64,000 bases of DNA from Paraburkholderia edwinii (GCF_019428685.1 NZ_CP080096.1:1736001-1800000), one strand, 5' to 3'; positions 43,533-53,073 are shown, counted from the stretch's first letter. The notes: generated by a model from the letters alone, not told the origin. Numbers and translations: made by a program.

Positions 43533-44705
43533 GTGAGTGAGAAAGTCGTCATCGTCGGCGGGGGTGTGATCGGCAGTTCGGTCGCGTACTTTCTGCGTGT
43601 GTCCGATCCCGCCGTCGATGTGACCGTGATCGAGCGCGATCCGAGCTATGCGCGCTCGTCGTCGGCGTTGTCGGCCGCCTCGATCCGGCAGCAGTTCTCG
43701 ACGCCGCTGTCGGTGCAGATGTCGCTATTTGGCATCGACTTTCTGCGCTCGATCGGCGAACGGCTTGCTGTCGACGGCACGCGGCCGTCGATCGATCTGC
43801 ACGAAGGCGGGTACCTGTTTCTGGCGACGCCGGCCGGCGTCGCGACGCTACGCGACAATCACGCGCTGCAAACACGGCTTGGCGCGGATATCTGTTTGCT
43901 CGAGCGGACCGCGCTTGCCGCGCGCTTTCCATGGCTCAATACCGAAGACCTGGCGGCGGGCGCGCTGGGCGAAAGCGGCGAAGGCTGGTTCGACGGCTAT
44001 GGGCTCGTGCAGGCGCTGCGCAAAAAAGCGCAGGCGCTCGGTGCACGCTACGTTGCTGACGACGTGACCGCGCTCACTCGCAACGGCCGGCGCGTGACTC
44101 AGGTGATGACCGCGAGCGGCGCCGCCTACCGATGCGATACGGTGGTCAACGCGGCCGGCGCGTGGTCGCGCCGCATCGCGGCGATGCTCGATCTCGAACT
44201 GCCCGTGCATGCGCGTCGCCGCAGTATCTTCAACGTCAGTTCGCCGGCGCGGCTCGAGCGGTGTCCGTTGCTGATCGACCCGAGCGGCGTGTACTTCCGT
44301 CCGGAAGGGCAGACCTATATTTGCGGCACGTCACCGGGCGCGGACAACGACCCCGACGATCTGCCGCTCGACGAGGTCGACCACGCGCTCTTCGACGATG
44401 TGATCTGGCCGACGCTTGCGCATCGTGTGCCGCAGTTCGAAGCCTTGCGTGTGTTGCATGCGTGGTCCGGCTACTACGAATACAACGTGTTCGATCAGAA
44501 CGCGATTATCGGTTTTCATCCCGACGTCGAAAACTGCATCTTTGCGAATGGCTTCAGCGGCCATGGCTTGCAGCAGGGCCCCGCGACTGGGCGCGGCGTC
44601 AGCGAACTGATCCTGCACGGGCGATATACGACGCTCGATCTGTCGATGCTCGGCTTCGAGCGTGTACTCGCGAACCGTCCGTTCGTCGAGAAGAACGTTG
44701 TCTGA
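43533..44705 (+). CDS. FAD-dependent amino-acid oxidoreductase (DAO family)
   Basis: A 390-residue FAD protein. The N-terminal dinucleotide motif is GGGVIGSSVAYFL (9-21), with the DAO domain along the full length and ANGFSGHGLQQGPATGR near the C-terminus as the flavin-contacting loop. The start is GTG 43533 with TGGAGC in front. It follows AmaB by 57 bases. An L-pipecolate or related imino/amino-acid oxidase role is suggested by the neighbour; the sequence alone does not fix the substrate. Confidence 0.85.
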   Translation: MSEKVVIVGGGVIGSSVAYFLRVSDPAVDVTVIERDPSYARSSSALSAASIRQQFSTPLSVQMSLFGIDFLRSIGERLAVDGTRPSIDLHEGGYLFLATPAGVATLRDNHALQTRLGADICLLERTALAARFPWLNTEDLAAGALGESGEGWFDGYGLVQALRKKAQALGARYVADDVTALTRNGRRVTQVMTASGAAYRCDTVVNAAGAWSRRIAAMLDLELPVHARRRSIFNVSSPARLERCPLLIDPSGVYFRPEGQTYICGTSPGADNDPDDLPLDEVDHALFDDVIWPTLAHRVPQFEALRVLHAWSGYYEYNVFDQNAIIGFHPDVENCIFANGFSGHGLQQGPATGRGVSELILHGRYTTLDLSMLGFERVLANRPFVEKNVV

Positions 44706-45185
44706 ACAGCGAACGCGGCCTCGCGCCGCTAACGACACGCGACGGTCTTGCACGGTTTGCAGCGCGGAAGCTGAATGTCAATCGCATCAACGAGTTGCCG
44801 CGGTCTTGCTCAAGATGTCCACAGCCTTGTGCCCAGGAACTGTGGATAACGCGAGCCGCCGGCACGAACGCTGAAGCAACGACGTGCATTGCCGCGTTGC
44901 GAGCACGGTAACGAATCCCCGATGCGTCAAGCACTTGCGCGAGTCATGCGCAGGTTATGCACACTCTTTTCCCCGGATTCTGTTGATAACTCCGGCACTT
45001 CTCGCAACAGCCACTTAATTTCTCTGAAGCTCGACGGCTAAATTGCGCGGCTTTATCAGACGTTCTTAGGGCGGTTGTCAAATTGTGTGTGCGTCGATCA
45101 ACGCACAACGAACGGACCGTATCATCCGCTTCAACCAATCAGGCGATATTTAGCTTGAAGCCAACGTTGAAGGGGAAACAGAGTC
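44706..45185. other. Intergenic region with DnaA-box-like sites before vgrG
   Basis: 480 bases with no gene that I can support. They hold TGTGGATAA (44841-44849), TTATGCACA (44955-44963) and TGTTGATAA (44981-44989), each equal or close to the TTATNCACA DnaA box. AT content is higher at 44980-45170, where the vgrG promoter must lie. No dnaA, parAB or gyr genes are near, so this is not a main replication origin. Confidence 0.5.
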
Positions 45186-47531
45186 GTGAGTCCGACACCG
45201 GCCACGCTCGACGCGCTGCCGCGTCCGGGCGACCACCAGTACTACCGCCTCGATATACCGCAATCGCGCAGCTGCGCGCAGGCCGAGGTGTTTGCGTTCG
45301 AGGGCGAACGCGCGATCGGCGAGCCGACGCGTTATGTGATCCGCTTTACGCACCCGCGCCACGACCTTGCGCGCGGCGAATACCTGAACAAGCCGGCGAC
45401 CTTCATTATCCAGCCGCCGCAGCAGCGGTGGGGCGACCCCGAGCCTGAGCGACGCGTGTTCGGTGTGACGACCGGGTTTGCATTGTTGAACAGCAATCGC
45501 GACGAGTCCAGCTATGAAGTGGTGCTGGAGTCGCGCATGGCGCTGCTGCGTAACAACCCCAAATGCCGGTTCTTCGTCGATAGGAGCGACCCTGAAATTA
45601 TCGCGGAGATTCTGCGCGAAAACGGCTTCGACAAGCTGCTCGCGGATTTCGAATTGACGCTGTATCGCACGTATCGCAAGCGCGAGTTTGTCATGCAGTG
45701 GGGCGAGGACGACCTCGCCTTTATCACGCGGCTGTGCCGGCGCTCGGGGCTCTGGTATGTCTGCGACGAGGGCAAGCGGTGCGAGAAGGTGCGCTTTTGC
45801 GACGACCTCACACACTACCGGCGCGACCCGAAACTCAACGTGGTGTGGCAGCCGTTCAGCGGCATGCAGAGCAATGGCGTCGAATCGGTTGACTCGCTCG
45901 AGATACACGCGACGACGATCGCAACACGCTATACGGTGCGCACATTCAACACCGAGAGCCTGCTGGACAAGCCGGTGGAAGGCGCCTACGAGATCCGCGA
46001 CGACCCCACCACATCGGGCGAAGCCTATATCTGGGGCACGCCGTACCTGAGCGCGGACGAGGCCGGCGACGAAGCGCGGCTTCGCGGCGAAGCATCGCGC
46101 GCCGCGCAGATCGAGTATCGCGGCACGTGCGACATGCTCGATCTCGCGCCGGGCAGCGTGTTGAAGCTGTCGAACCGCGAACTGCCCGATGCGAAACACG
46201 GCTTGCTCGCTGTGCGCGTGACATGCGGTGCGTCGCGCGGCAGAAGCTATCGCGTCGGGTTCACCGCGATGCCGGCGGACCGGTTTTACCGGCTGCCGCT
46301 GCTTGAAGAGACGTGGCCACGGGTGCAGGGCGTGGTGACCGGACGCATTGCGTCGACGGGCGGCTACACGGATCCGTATATCGACGAACAGGGGCGCTAT
46401 ATCGTCGACCTGCATCTCGACCGCGATCCGCGCACGCCGGGACTGAACAGTTGTCCGATGCGGCTCGCGAAACCGTTCGCGGGCGCGGGGCGCACGGGGT
46501 TCCACTTCGGGCTCGTCGAGGGAACGGTGGTGACGGTCTCATTCATGTGGGGCAATCCGGATCTGCCTTATATCAGTCAGGTGCTGCATACGGCGCAGGA
46601 GATGGATCCGATTGTCGCGGGCCGGCCATGGGATGCGCGCGACACGCTGCGTACGCGTTCGAACAACACGCTGGAATTCGAGAACTTCAAGGGCAAGGAG
46701 CACGCCAAGCTTGCGACCGAGCATGGGAAGTCGCAGTTGAATCTCGGGCATACGGTTGATCGAAATGGAAATGTTCGTGGGGCGGGGTTTGAGCTCAGGA
46801 CGGATTTAAAAGGGCATGTGCGCGCCGGTGACGGCTTGCATCTGTCGGCCGACAAACAGGCCGGTGCGATTGGCGAGCAGGCCGATACCAAACTCATGAC
46901 GTCGCGCTTCGAGTTGACGCAGGCCGAGGCGCAAGCACTCGCCGATGTCGCGACACTGGCGAAAGCCGAGATCGCGGACATCAAGGCAGAGAACCTCTGG
47001 CTCAAGGACGAGCTCGATGGCCTGAAGCAGGCAGTGATCGCAATGTCCGCGCCGCGCGGCATCGGCATGGCGACCGACGGACCGGTGATGGTATCGGCGC
47101 GCCGCGATGTCAGCGTCGCGACATCATCCGCGTTCAACGTCAGTGCGATCAAACAGATCGTGATTGCAGCCGGTGAAGTCTTGTCGCTATTTGCGCAAAG
47201 CCTCGGCATCAAGTTGATCGCAGCGCGAGGCAAGGTGCAGATCCAGGCGCAAGGCGACGAACTCGAGGTCGCGTCGCAGCAAGACATGCATATCCGCAGC
47301 ACCGAAGGACGTGTGCTGATCGATGCCGATAAGGAAATCCTGATGCGCTGTGGTCGTACGTACTACCGGCTTACGCCTAACGGCATCACGCATGCGACAC
47401 CGGGAAACTACGTCGAGCGTGCCGTTTCGTGGAGCAGGGTCGATCCGGATGGGACGGTGACTCGCGCTTCGCTGCCGCATGCGAATGAACTGGCCGACCG
47501 CGAGGGTCACGGCTCGAAATTTTCTGGTTGA
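45186..47531 (+). CDS. vgrG: Type VI secretion spike protein VgrG (with DUF2345)
   Basis: A 781-residue VgrG. The gp27-like/Vgr domain (about 15-345, with FLLNSNRD-like core and WGEDDLAFITRLCRRSGLWY) is followed by the gp5 OB-fold (about 372-475, SFMWGNPDLPYISQVLH), a beta-helix stalk (about 500-560) and a DUF2345 region (about 635-760) ending in a short tail. It trimerises as the puncturing tip of the T6SS and carries effectors. The start is GTG 45186. No T6SS sheath or baseplate genes are nearby, so this is an orphan VgrG. The next gene downstream is its probable cargo. Confidence 0.95.
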   Translation: MSPTPATLDALPRPGDHQYYRLDIPQSRSCAQAEVFAFEGERAIGEPTRYVIRFTHPRHDLARGEYLNKPATFIIQPPQQRWGDPEPERRVFGVTTGFALLNSNRDESSYEVVLESRMALLRNNPKCRFFVDRSDPEIIAEILRENGFDKLLADFELTLYRTYRKREFVMQWGEDDLAFITRLCRRSGLWYVCDEGKRCEKVRFCDDLTHYRRDPKLNVVWQPFSGMQSNGVESVDSLEIHATTIATRYTVRTFNTESLLDKPVEGAYEIRDDPTTSGEAYIWGTPYLSADEAGDEARLRGEASRAAQIEYRGTCDMLDLAPGSVLKLSNRELPDAKHGLLAVRVTCGASRGRSYRVGFTAMPADRFYRLPLLEETWPRVQGVVTGRIASTGGYTDPYIDEQGRYIVDLHLDRDPRTPGLNSCPMRLAKPFAGAGRTGFHFGLVEGTVVTVSFMWGNPDLPYISQVLHTAQEMDPIVAGRPWDARDTLRTRSNNTLEFENFKGKEHAKLATEHGKSQLNLGHTVDRNGNVRGAGFELRTDLKGHVRAGDGLHLSADKQAGAIGEQADTKLMTSRFELTQAEAQALADVATLAKAEIADIKAENLWLKDELDGLKQAVIAMSAPRGIGMATDGPVMVSARRDVSVATSSAFNVSAIKQIVIAAGEVLSLFAQSLGIKLIAARGKVQIQAQGDELEVASQQDMHIRSTEGRVLIDADKEILMRCGRTYYRLTPNGITHATPGNYVERAVSWSRVDPDGTVTRASLPHANELADREGHGSKFSG

Positions 47532-47567
47532 TCGCTTTAACGCGACGCCGCTTCTCGCATTGTCAAT

Positions 47568-50372
47568 ATGACCACTCAATTGAAATCGCATCCGCAGGGG
47601 CATTCACAGGCGCGCCCACATTCTTCCGTTGGGCAACCGGGGAAGACGGAGAAGCCGTCGACGGCGCCTGCGCTCAAGTGGTGCTATCCATTTCCATGCA
47701 AGCGCGGCGGCGAAGAGACCGATCCGCAGACGTTTTATCAGGCGCTAGGCGTGATGAACGACGGGTACTTTCCCCTCGCCGTGAATGGCTTTCCTCACGG
47801 AGGTGTGCATTTCGGTGCGGAGTCCGCCTCCAGTGTCGATCAGTCGGGCGGTGTGCGTTTGATTGCCGACGGTGAGATCGTTGCGTACAAGCTGGACCGT
47901 GCCTATCCGCATCTTCAGTACGCCAAGGGCTCGTACTGGGCGCTCTATTCGACGGGCTTCGTGCTGACGCGTCATCGGATGACGCTGCCACCTGCTCCTG
48001 GCGCCACCACGCCGCAGCCCACCGATGAGACGCTGACGTTTTTCAGTCTGGCCTTGCATATGGCGGACTGGAGCACCTATGCCGCAGATACGAAGCTCGC
48101 GCGCCCGGGCTGGTGGCCTGGCGTGGAGACATATCGGGCGACGGGCAAGGAGCGTTACGAGCAAAGTGGCGCGGCCGGAGCCTTTGTCTATACGGCGCCA
48201 CAGGCTGGGGCGACGAAAGGGCACTTCACTGCGGGTACGAAAACAGCTTTCTTGCCCGAAGGGAGCGAAGTGACCATTGGCGAGAGGCGCGGCGAGTGGG
48301 GACGTGTCAAAGCGGTTACCTCAGGCAACGCAATTGCCTTGCGCATTAACGACGCACGCGCGCAACACAGTAGCAGCGGTCAGAAAAAGCAGCACGCAGC
48401 CGGTGGGGACCACGGCTGGATCAATCTGCACGCGCAGCAACCGTTACGCGAACCCGGCGGCGTGGATGGCGTAGTGATTCCGCCGCAGCCGATCGCAGTG
48501 AAGGCCGGCACGTTGCTCGGGCAGATCGGGCAGTTTCTCGACTACGAACACTCGACGCCCTTGCCGCCGAAACCGATACGGCCGCTCGTCCATATGGAAG
48601 TGTTTGCGGGCGACGAGTTCGCGGCGTTTCTCGCGAAAAGCCGGGCGCGAGCGGAGCAGTTGCCTGCGAGCGATCGCACGATTCTGATGATCGAGCCGGG
48701 CGCGAAACTGGTGACGTCGATGGAGCCGGACATTGTGGTTCAGCAGGGTGGCGAGCCGATGGAAAAGCTGATGGTCACAGCCGATAGTCCTGCGAGTGGA
48801 CCGTGGATGAAGGTGCAGCCTCGATGGTATGACCGCTTCTCAGGTCTTATGGCCGATTACGGGAGACCTATCTGGATAGAGCGCAGCAATAAGGACAAGC
48901 TGGATTCGCCCAAGGGTCTTCGCGCATGGCGCCGGTTTCCGCTACAGGTGAAGTCCGCTACTGAGCCGGCGATCGAACAGTCGATGATTCTCTCGCGTGC
49001 GTATCTCGATGGCCTCTCGGACGATAGCCGCGTTGTCGACGATCAAGGCGTGCACTGGTGGGGTTTGCGGATACCTGCGGGGCACGGTGGACGCACGTGG
49101 CGATGGGTGTGCGAAAAGGACCATTCGGGTACGAAGTGGGAGAGTCCGTGGGCGTGGCCCGGCTTCGAGATTGTGGATGCGACGGGTATCAGGCTCTCCG
49201 ATGCGTTCCGGCGCAATCTTGTTGTCACGGAGTCGGCGCAGGCACGCGAGCACCCGGAATACGCGCCTTCGAAGGACGCGGTCAATGCGAGCGCGCTGCT
49301 GCGAAGAGTCGCGCAGATCGTCGAACGCGTGCCCGCACTGGATGGCGGCAAGCCGGATCGCGACGCGGATGGCCGGGACAAAGTGACCGCCAAACTAATC
49401 CAGAGGGCAATGTTCCAGCGTGAGCTGGCGAGTCAGCTTGCGCATGTGATTCTGCGCTACGAAAGCGAGTGGTGCGGGAATGTTGAGCGCTGGGAAGCGC
49501 TTACGCCTCTGATGCGTAACTCAGCGGAAAACTGGGAGTGCGAACTGCAGCGAGTGAGGAAGTTGCAGTGGTGGGATCAGGTGAAGGGCAAGGTGGACGG
49601 GTTTCCCGTTAGCACTGTAGTGCATCACATTCATCCTGTTGCGCTGGTGGGGAACTTCCGTCGTAAATCGATTATTACTGTTGAGATGCTGAGGCAAATA
49701 TGGCCTGAACCGTCTGTTCCGGATGAGCGACTTGCCGGAATTGCGGCGGAAATAAATGCAAACTCCGAAAAATATAAATTAAACACAGAGTTGCGGTTAA
49801 GTCATTTCTTTGCTCAGGTTATGCAAGAGGTTGGAGAAACTTGCAGGCTTGAGGAGGATTTGCGCTATTTTAAACCGGAAAGGTTGAAAAAGATTTTCAG
49901 CTATTTCAAGGTTAATCCCGCTGAGGCGGAAACTTACGGATATCACCCGCCTCTAGCTGGCGATGCTGAGGCAATCGCTAACCGGGCATATGCCGGAAAA
50001 ATCGGGAACGGTGCGGTTTCAAGTGGCGACGGCTGGAAGTATCGCGGTAGAGGTTTGAAGCAAACGACGGGGCGATTCAACTATCGAGCTTTTACAAAGG
50101 ACTATTCCCGTTTCTGGGCAGATGAGGCTCCAGATTTTGAACGAACCCCTGATCTACTTTCCACAACAAGCTATGGGACTCGTTCGGGAGTCTATTATTG
50201 GCTCGCACATCGGTTGTTTGAGATTGCGGACAAGACTACAGACTCGAATGTTAATGAAAAGGTCGATGGCATTACGGCACTCATAAATAAAGGCACCGAC
50301 AGTTATGATGCGCGTCGCGGTAATTTCAAAAAAATAATGACATCACGTGTATTCAGGGATGTCGAAAATTGA
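47568..50372 (+). CDS. T6SS effector, M23-like N-terminus and GH19/lysozyme-like C-terminus
   Basis: A 934-residue cargo 36 bases after vgrG. Residues 40-350 carry a spaced set of LytM-type motifs: H81 and E85 (GGVHFGAES), H164 (SLALHMAD) and H342 (LVHMEVFAG). These mirror HxxxD, xHL and HxHxE of M23 peptidases but in degenerate form, so activity is uncertain. Residues 400-550 look like SH3-type wall-binding segments. Residues about 735-930 resemble GH19 chitinase/endolysin folds: a candidate acid in AQVMQEVGET (E754), YRGRGLKQTTGRFNY at 825-839, and ITALINKGTDSYDARR. The substrate is likely peptidoglycan. From about 49.64 kb on the bases become markedly AT-rich, a sign of toxin-tip exchange. 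The stop overlaps the next start. Confidence 0.82.
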   Translation: MTTQLKSHPQGHSQARPHSSVGQPGKTEKPSTAPALKWCYPFPCKRGGEETDPQTFYQALGVMNDGYFPLAVNGFPHGGVHFGAESASSVDQSGGVRLIADGEIVAYKLDRAYPHLQYAKGSYWALYSTGFVLTRHRMTLPPAPGATTPQPTDETLTFFSLALHMADWSTYAADTKLARPGWWPGVETYRATGKERYEQSGAAGAFVYTAPQAGATKGHFTAGTKTAFLPEGSEVTIGERRGEWGRVKAVTSGNAIALRINDARAQHSSSGQKKQHAAGGDHGWINLHAQQPLREPGGVDGVVIPPQPIAVKAGTLLGQIGQFLDYEHSTPLPPKPIRPLVHMEVFAGDEFAAFLAKSRARAEQLPASDRTILMIEPGAKLVTSMEPDIVVQQGGEPMEKLMVTADSPASGPWMKVQPRWYDRFSGLMADYGRPIWIERSNKDKLDSPKGLRAWRRFPLQVKSATEPAIEQSMILSRAYLDGLSDDSRVVDDQGVHWWGLRIPAGHGGRTWRWVCEKDHSGTKWESPWAWPGFEIVDATGIRLSDAFRRNLVVTESAQAREHPEYAPSKDAVNASALLRRVAQIVERVPALDGGKPDRDADGRDKVTAKLIQRAMFQRELASQLAHVILRYESEWCGNVERWEALTPLMRNSAENWECELQRVRKLQWWDQVKGKVDGFPVSTVVHHIHPVALVGNFRRKSIITVEMLRQIWPEPSVPDERLAGIAAEINANSEKYKLNTELRLSHFFAQVMQEVGETCRLEEDLRYFKPERLKKIFSYFKVNPAEAETYGYHPPLAGDAEAIANRAYAGKIGNGAVSSGDGWKYRGRGLKQTTGRFNYRAFTKDYSRFWADEAPDFERTPDLLSTTSYGTRSGVYYWLAHRLFEIADKTTDSNVNEKVDGITALINKGTDSYDARRGNFKKIMTSRVFRDVEN

Positions 50373-50911
50373 AGAAATCGATAAATGCGGTGACGAGATG
50401 GTTGGTGATATTGAGCTTTTGTCTTTTGCCCTCCGAAGTGCTGGCGGCATCGCCTTTCGCCAACGAAGACCATCAACGCGTGGTGATCGAATTATTTTCG
50501 CCGGTTGATTCTATCGAAATTGATCAGATCCACTCAGAGCCCGCGATGATGAAAGTGGATTTCGTCGGGGAGGACGGCAAGCGAATTCCGATCACTACGT
50601 TCAGTCAAGAGGGGTCCTCGTTGCCGCGGATGGTCGGTATTTTCAAAGCTCATTTCAGATCGCGTCAGATTTTATTTTTGATCGTAAAGTGGCATTACTA
50701 TCTGCCGGGTGTTAACACTGAAGCTGATTACTATGAGGTTCATGCATACAATGCGTCATTGGGGAACGCACGTATACCTTTATTCGCTCAAGACCAGTTT
50801 CTGTCAACGATATTTGGCTCCGGCCTGGACGGAAAGGAAGAAGGGAAGAACGTACACTTCAAGTTCAAGGATGTGATGTCTATCCGACGAGGATTGGATG
50901 AAATTAAATAG
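50369..50911 (+). CDS. Probable periplasmic immunity protein for the GH19-like effector
   Basis: A 180-residue protein starting at TTG 50369, which overlaps the effector stop (TTGA). An Ala/Leu-rich cleavable signal (about 5-27, ending EVLA) is followed by a beta-rich, single-domain periplasmic protein with no known family. A secreted partner coded right behind a wall-hydrolase effector is the usual setup for T6SS immunity, since the toxin acts in the periplasm. The gene shares the AT-rich composition of the toxin tip, as expected if the two move together. The immunity role is inferred from position and signal peptide. Confidence 0.72.
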   Translation: MKKSINAVTRWLVILSFCLLPSEVLAASPFANEDHQRVVIELFSPVDSIEIDQIHSEPAMMKVDFVGEDGKRIPITTFSQEGSSLPRMVGIFKAHFRSRQILFLIVKWHYYLPGVNTEADYYEVHAYNASLGNARIPLFAQDQFLSTIFGSGLDGKEEGKNVHFKFKDVMSIRRGLDEIK

Positions 50912-51069
50912 CAAAGTAGCGACTGCTGGTCTTTCCAGCTCAGCAACCGTGAATATTGTTGTCCCATGCTCCTGGATGATGCCAACCCGACTTGCTTGTT
51001 ACCGTGAATCGGATTCAGTGAAACTTTAAAGCCAACTATAAATTATTTGTTGAGTTAATTGAGGAAAAA

Positions 51070-51714
51070 TTGAATCAGTTGCGCAATCAGAACGGCGACC
51101 GGCAATCGACGTTTTTCTCAAATCCAGCCACGTTTGTCCTGGGCCACCAAAAAGAGAATGGCGAATGGCAGGTGGTAGCCGAAAGCACTCGGAGTGGCCC
51201 CGTTGTCACTTGTTATGTTTCCCCGATCCACGCGTTGATCCAGGCGTCTTATCTGTCGCGAGAAGGGAGACAGATCGGCGTTAAGCACGCGGGCCTGATC
51301 AGGGAGGAACTGTTTCGTACCGCCGATAGGAGCGGACTGGCCGCTGATCTGCGGTTAGCGTGGCTCGTGCATAACGGAAAGATCGCTCAAGACCCAGCTG
51401 GAAATTTTGCAGCTTTCGCCCGACATATGACGCGTAGATCTTATTCGTCGAGTCCGCCTTTGTATTTTGAGCTTAGTGAGTCTTGCGTTGATCAGATTGA
51501 CAAACTATATGAGCGCGGAGGACTGTTTGCGTGGCGCGAGACCTTCCTCAACGTCACGGCGTGGAGCGAGCATCGCTTGTCAGGCGTGGTCAAGCGTGCT
51601 GTCGCGTCGATGGAACTGACGAAATGCGATATCTCGCAATGCATGGAAGCCGCGATATTCGATGCAGAGTTCGAGCAGTGGCATATCGTGCCAATCGACG
51701 ATTTCATTCCTTGA
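51070..51714 (+). CDS. Hypothetical protein of the T6SS island, 214 aa
   Basis: Starts at TTG 51070 with TGAGGA in front. The first 60 residues look like an adaptor-type beta domain (TFFSNPATFVLGHQKENGEW, then VSPIHALIQASYL), and the rest is helical with scattered cysteines near the C-terminus (CDISQCMEAA). There is no signal peptide and no family I recognise. It lies between the immunity gene and the PAAR-like gene in an AT-rich-to-GC-rich transition. It might be an effector adaptor, a second immunity protein or a small toxin; the sequence does not decide. Confidence 0.65.
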   Translation: MNQLRNQNGDRQSTFFSNPATFVLGHQKENGEWQVVAESTRSGPVVTCYVSPIHALIQASYLSREGRQIGVKHAGLIREELFRTADRSGLAADLRLAWLVHNGKIAQDPAGNFAAFARHMTRRSYSSSPPLYFELSESCVDQIDKLYERGGLFAWRETFLNVTAWSEHRLSGVVKRAVASMELTKCDISQCMEAAIFDAEFEQWHIVPIDDFIP

Positions 51715-51743
51715 CGACAGGTCACGACAACAGCGAGGACAAC

Positions 51744-52034
51744 ATGACTTTCCGTCATGACATCTGCCACGGCGACACCACCACAGCTGGTGGCCGCGTA
51801 TCTGCGACTGCGAATCGCGACACGCTTCAGAACCGCGCCGCCGCTTATGAAGGTGACCCGGTCCACTGCCCGAAATGCGCCAGCACAGGCCGTATCGTCT
51901 GCGCCGGAGGCGGTGCACGCGATCAGGGTCCGGAAGGTCGGAAGTCGGCCCTTAGCGGCGACCTGTGTGTTTGCAATTGCGCCGAGCATCCGCGCCTGAT
52001 CGCGTCGCAAGACCGTTCAGGAACACGTGGGTGA
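51744..52034 (+). CDS. Small PAAR-like protein, 96 aa
   Basis: The start at ATG 51744 has GAGG. The protein has the compact glycine- and threonine-rich pattern of PAAR-like tips (HDICHGDTTTAGGRV near the start, YEGDPVHCPKCASTGRIVCAGG in the middle) with several Cys and His residues that could bind zinc at the tip. PAAR proteins cap the VgrG trimer and can bring an effector. A stand-alone PAAR at the end of a vgrG island fits. A larger in-frame upstream start would overlap the previous gene and is not supported. Confidence 0.8.
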   Translation: MTFRHDICHGDTTTAGGRVSATANRDTLQNRAAAYEGDPVHCPKCASTGRIVCAGGGARDQGPEGRKSALSGDLCVCNCAEHPRLIASQDRSGTRG

Positions 52035-52107
52035 AGTTTGCACATGATTGAGGTGCGCCGCTGGAGCGATCGCACAACGATTCTCGACATGCGAGCGACT
52101 AAAGGCC

Positions 52108-52623
52108 TCAACCCAATCCCAACCCCCTCAACCAATACCCCGCATGCCACCCAACCCCGCCAAACCGCGTCACCGCAAACCACGCACCCACCCAGGCCGC
52201 TCCAACCACCAATAAATCGCACCGCCCGCTATTCCACCAGTTCAACGAATGACGCGCGGCGATCCACGGAACGCCGAGCGGGTTCGGCCAATCGGCGAGC
52301 AGATGCATGACGCCGCCGCACGCAAACCCGAACAACGCAGCGGCAACCGGATAATGTCCAAGCCAATGGTAAGCAGCGACCAGCAGCGCAATCCACGCGA
52401 CACCCCAATGCGTCGCCGTACGATGCGTGATCCACAGCCTGCGCGTGCGCGACCACCACGCAACCTCGAGCCAATCCGGCGCTGTACTACCGGCCACGCC
52501 TGCGGCAAACGCAAGCGCAACCCATACGTGATACGGCCCACCCGCGCGCGAATGAGCGACGATCGCGGCAGCGATCACACCAGCGGCCCACCCGGTCGCA
52601 TGATGCGCAGCACTTGAAGCCAT
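52108..52623 (-). CDS. YdjM-like inner-membrane metal-dependent hydrolase family
   Basis: A 171-residue membrane protein with about four helices. The family pattern is visible as THRTATHWG (66-74) and GVMHLLADWPNPLGVPW (about 104-120), giving conserved His/Asp residues. YdjM-type proteins are annotated as metal-dependent hydrolases; the reaction is not known. It begins 13 bases after the end of the lipoprotein gene on the same strand, so the two probably form one operon. Confidence 0.88.
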   Translation of the reverse strand: MASSAAHHATGWAAGVIAAAIVAHSRAGGPYHVWVALAFAAGVAGSTAPDWLEVAWWSRTRRLWITHRTATHWGVAWIALLVAAYHWLGHYPVAAALFGFACGGVMHLLADWPNPLGVPWIAARHSLNWWNSGRCDLLVVGAAWVGAWFAVTRFGGVGWHAGYWLRGLGLG

Positions 52624-52636
52624 TTGGCCGCGGCGA

Positions 52637-52972
52637 TTACGTCGTACACCGCGCGATCGCGAACCGCAGGTCCTCTTCAGGCGGATCGTCCGCCGTGCCT
52701 CGCACGACCTTCACCACCGATCCGCCGCGCGACGGCGTCAGCGTAATGAAATACGACCCGTTCGACGACGATCCTACCGTGAGCTCAGTCGAACCGTTGT
52801 TCTTCGACGTATGCACGCGTGAAAGCCGCCTGTCGAGACAATGCGCAATATCCGATGTCTGGCGCGCGGACGACACATAGACCATCGTGCCGGAGCCCGC
52901 GCTCTCGGGCCCGCGCGACGAACCGCAGGCCGCCACAAACGCAAGCGGCGCGAGTAGAAGGAGTTTTTTCAT
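52637..52972 (-). CDS. Small lipoprotein of unknown function
   Basis: A 111-residue protein with an N-terminal lipoprotein signal (LLLLAPLAFVAAC, lipobox VAAC with the cysteine at residue 16) and a mature domain of about 95 residues. The mature part has two cysteines (in AHCLDRRL and near the C-terminus, ARCTT) that could pair, and a basic-rich middle. No family is recognised. It is probably in the outer membrane, since no Asp follows the lipid cysteine. Confidence 0.8.
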   Translation of the reverse strand: MKKLLLLAPLAFVAACGSSRGPESAGSGTMVYVSSARQTSDIAHCLDRRLSRVHTSKNNGSTELTVGSSSNGSYFITLTPSRGGSVVKVVRGTADDPPEEDLRFAIARCTT

Positions 52973-53073
52973 CGTTGGGTCTTTTGAATGTCTGTGCCGA
53001 CGCGATTGTCACACGTGTTAAAGCGCGACGAAAAGACGGTTTACATTCAGTAACCGGTCTGCGGCATTCACAC

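Noticed and set aside
44841..44989. DnaA-box cluster as a chromosomal or plasmid origin
   Set aside because: No dnaA, repA, parAB or dnaN genes are near, the AT-rich unwinding region is weak, and only three boxes are present.
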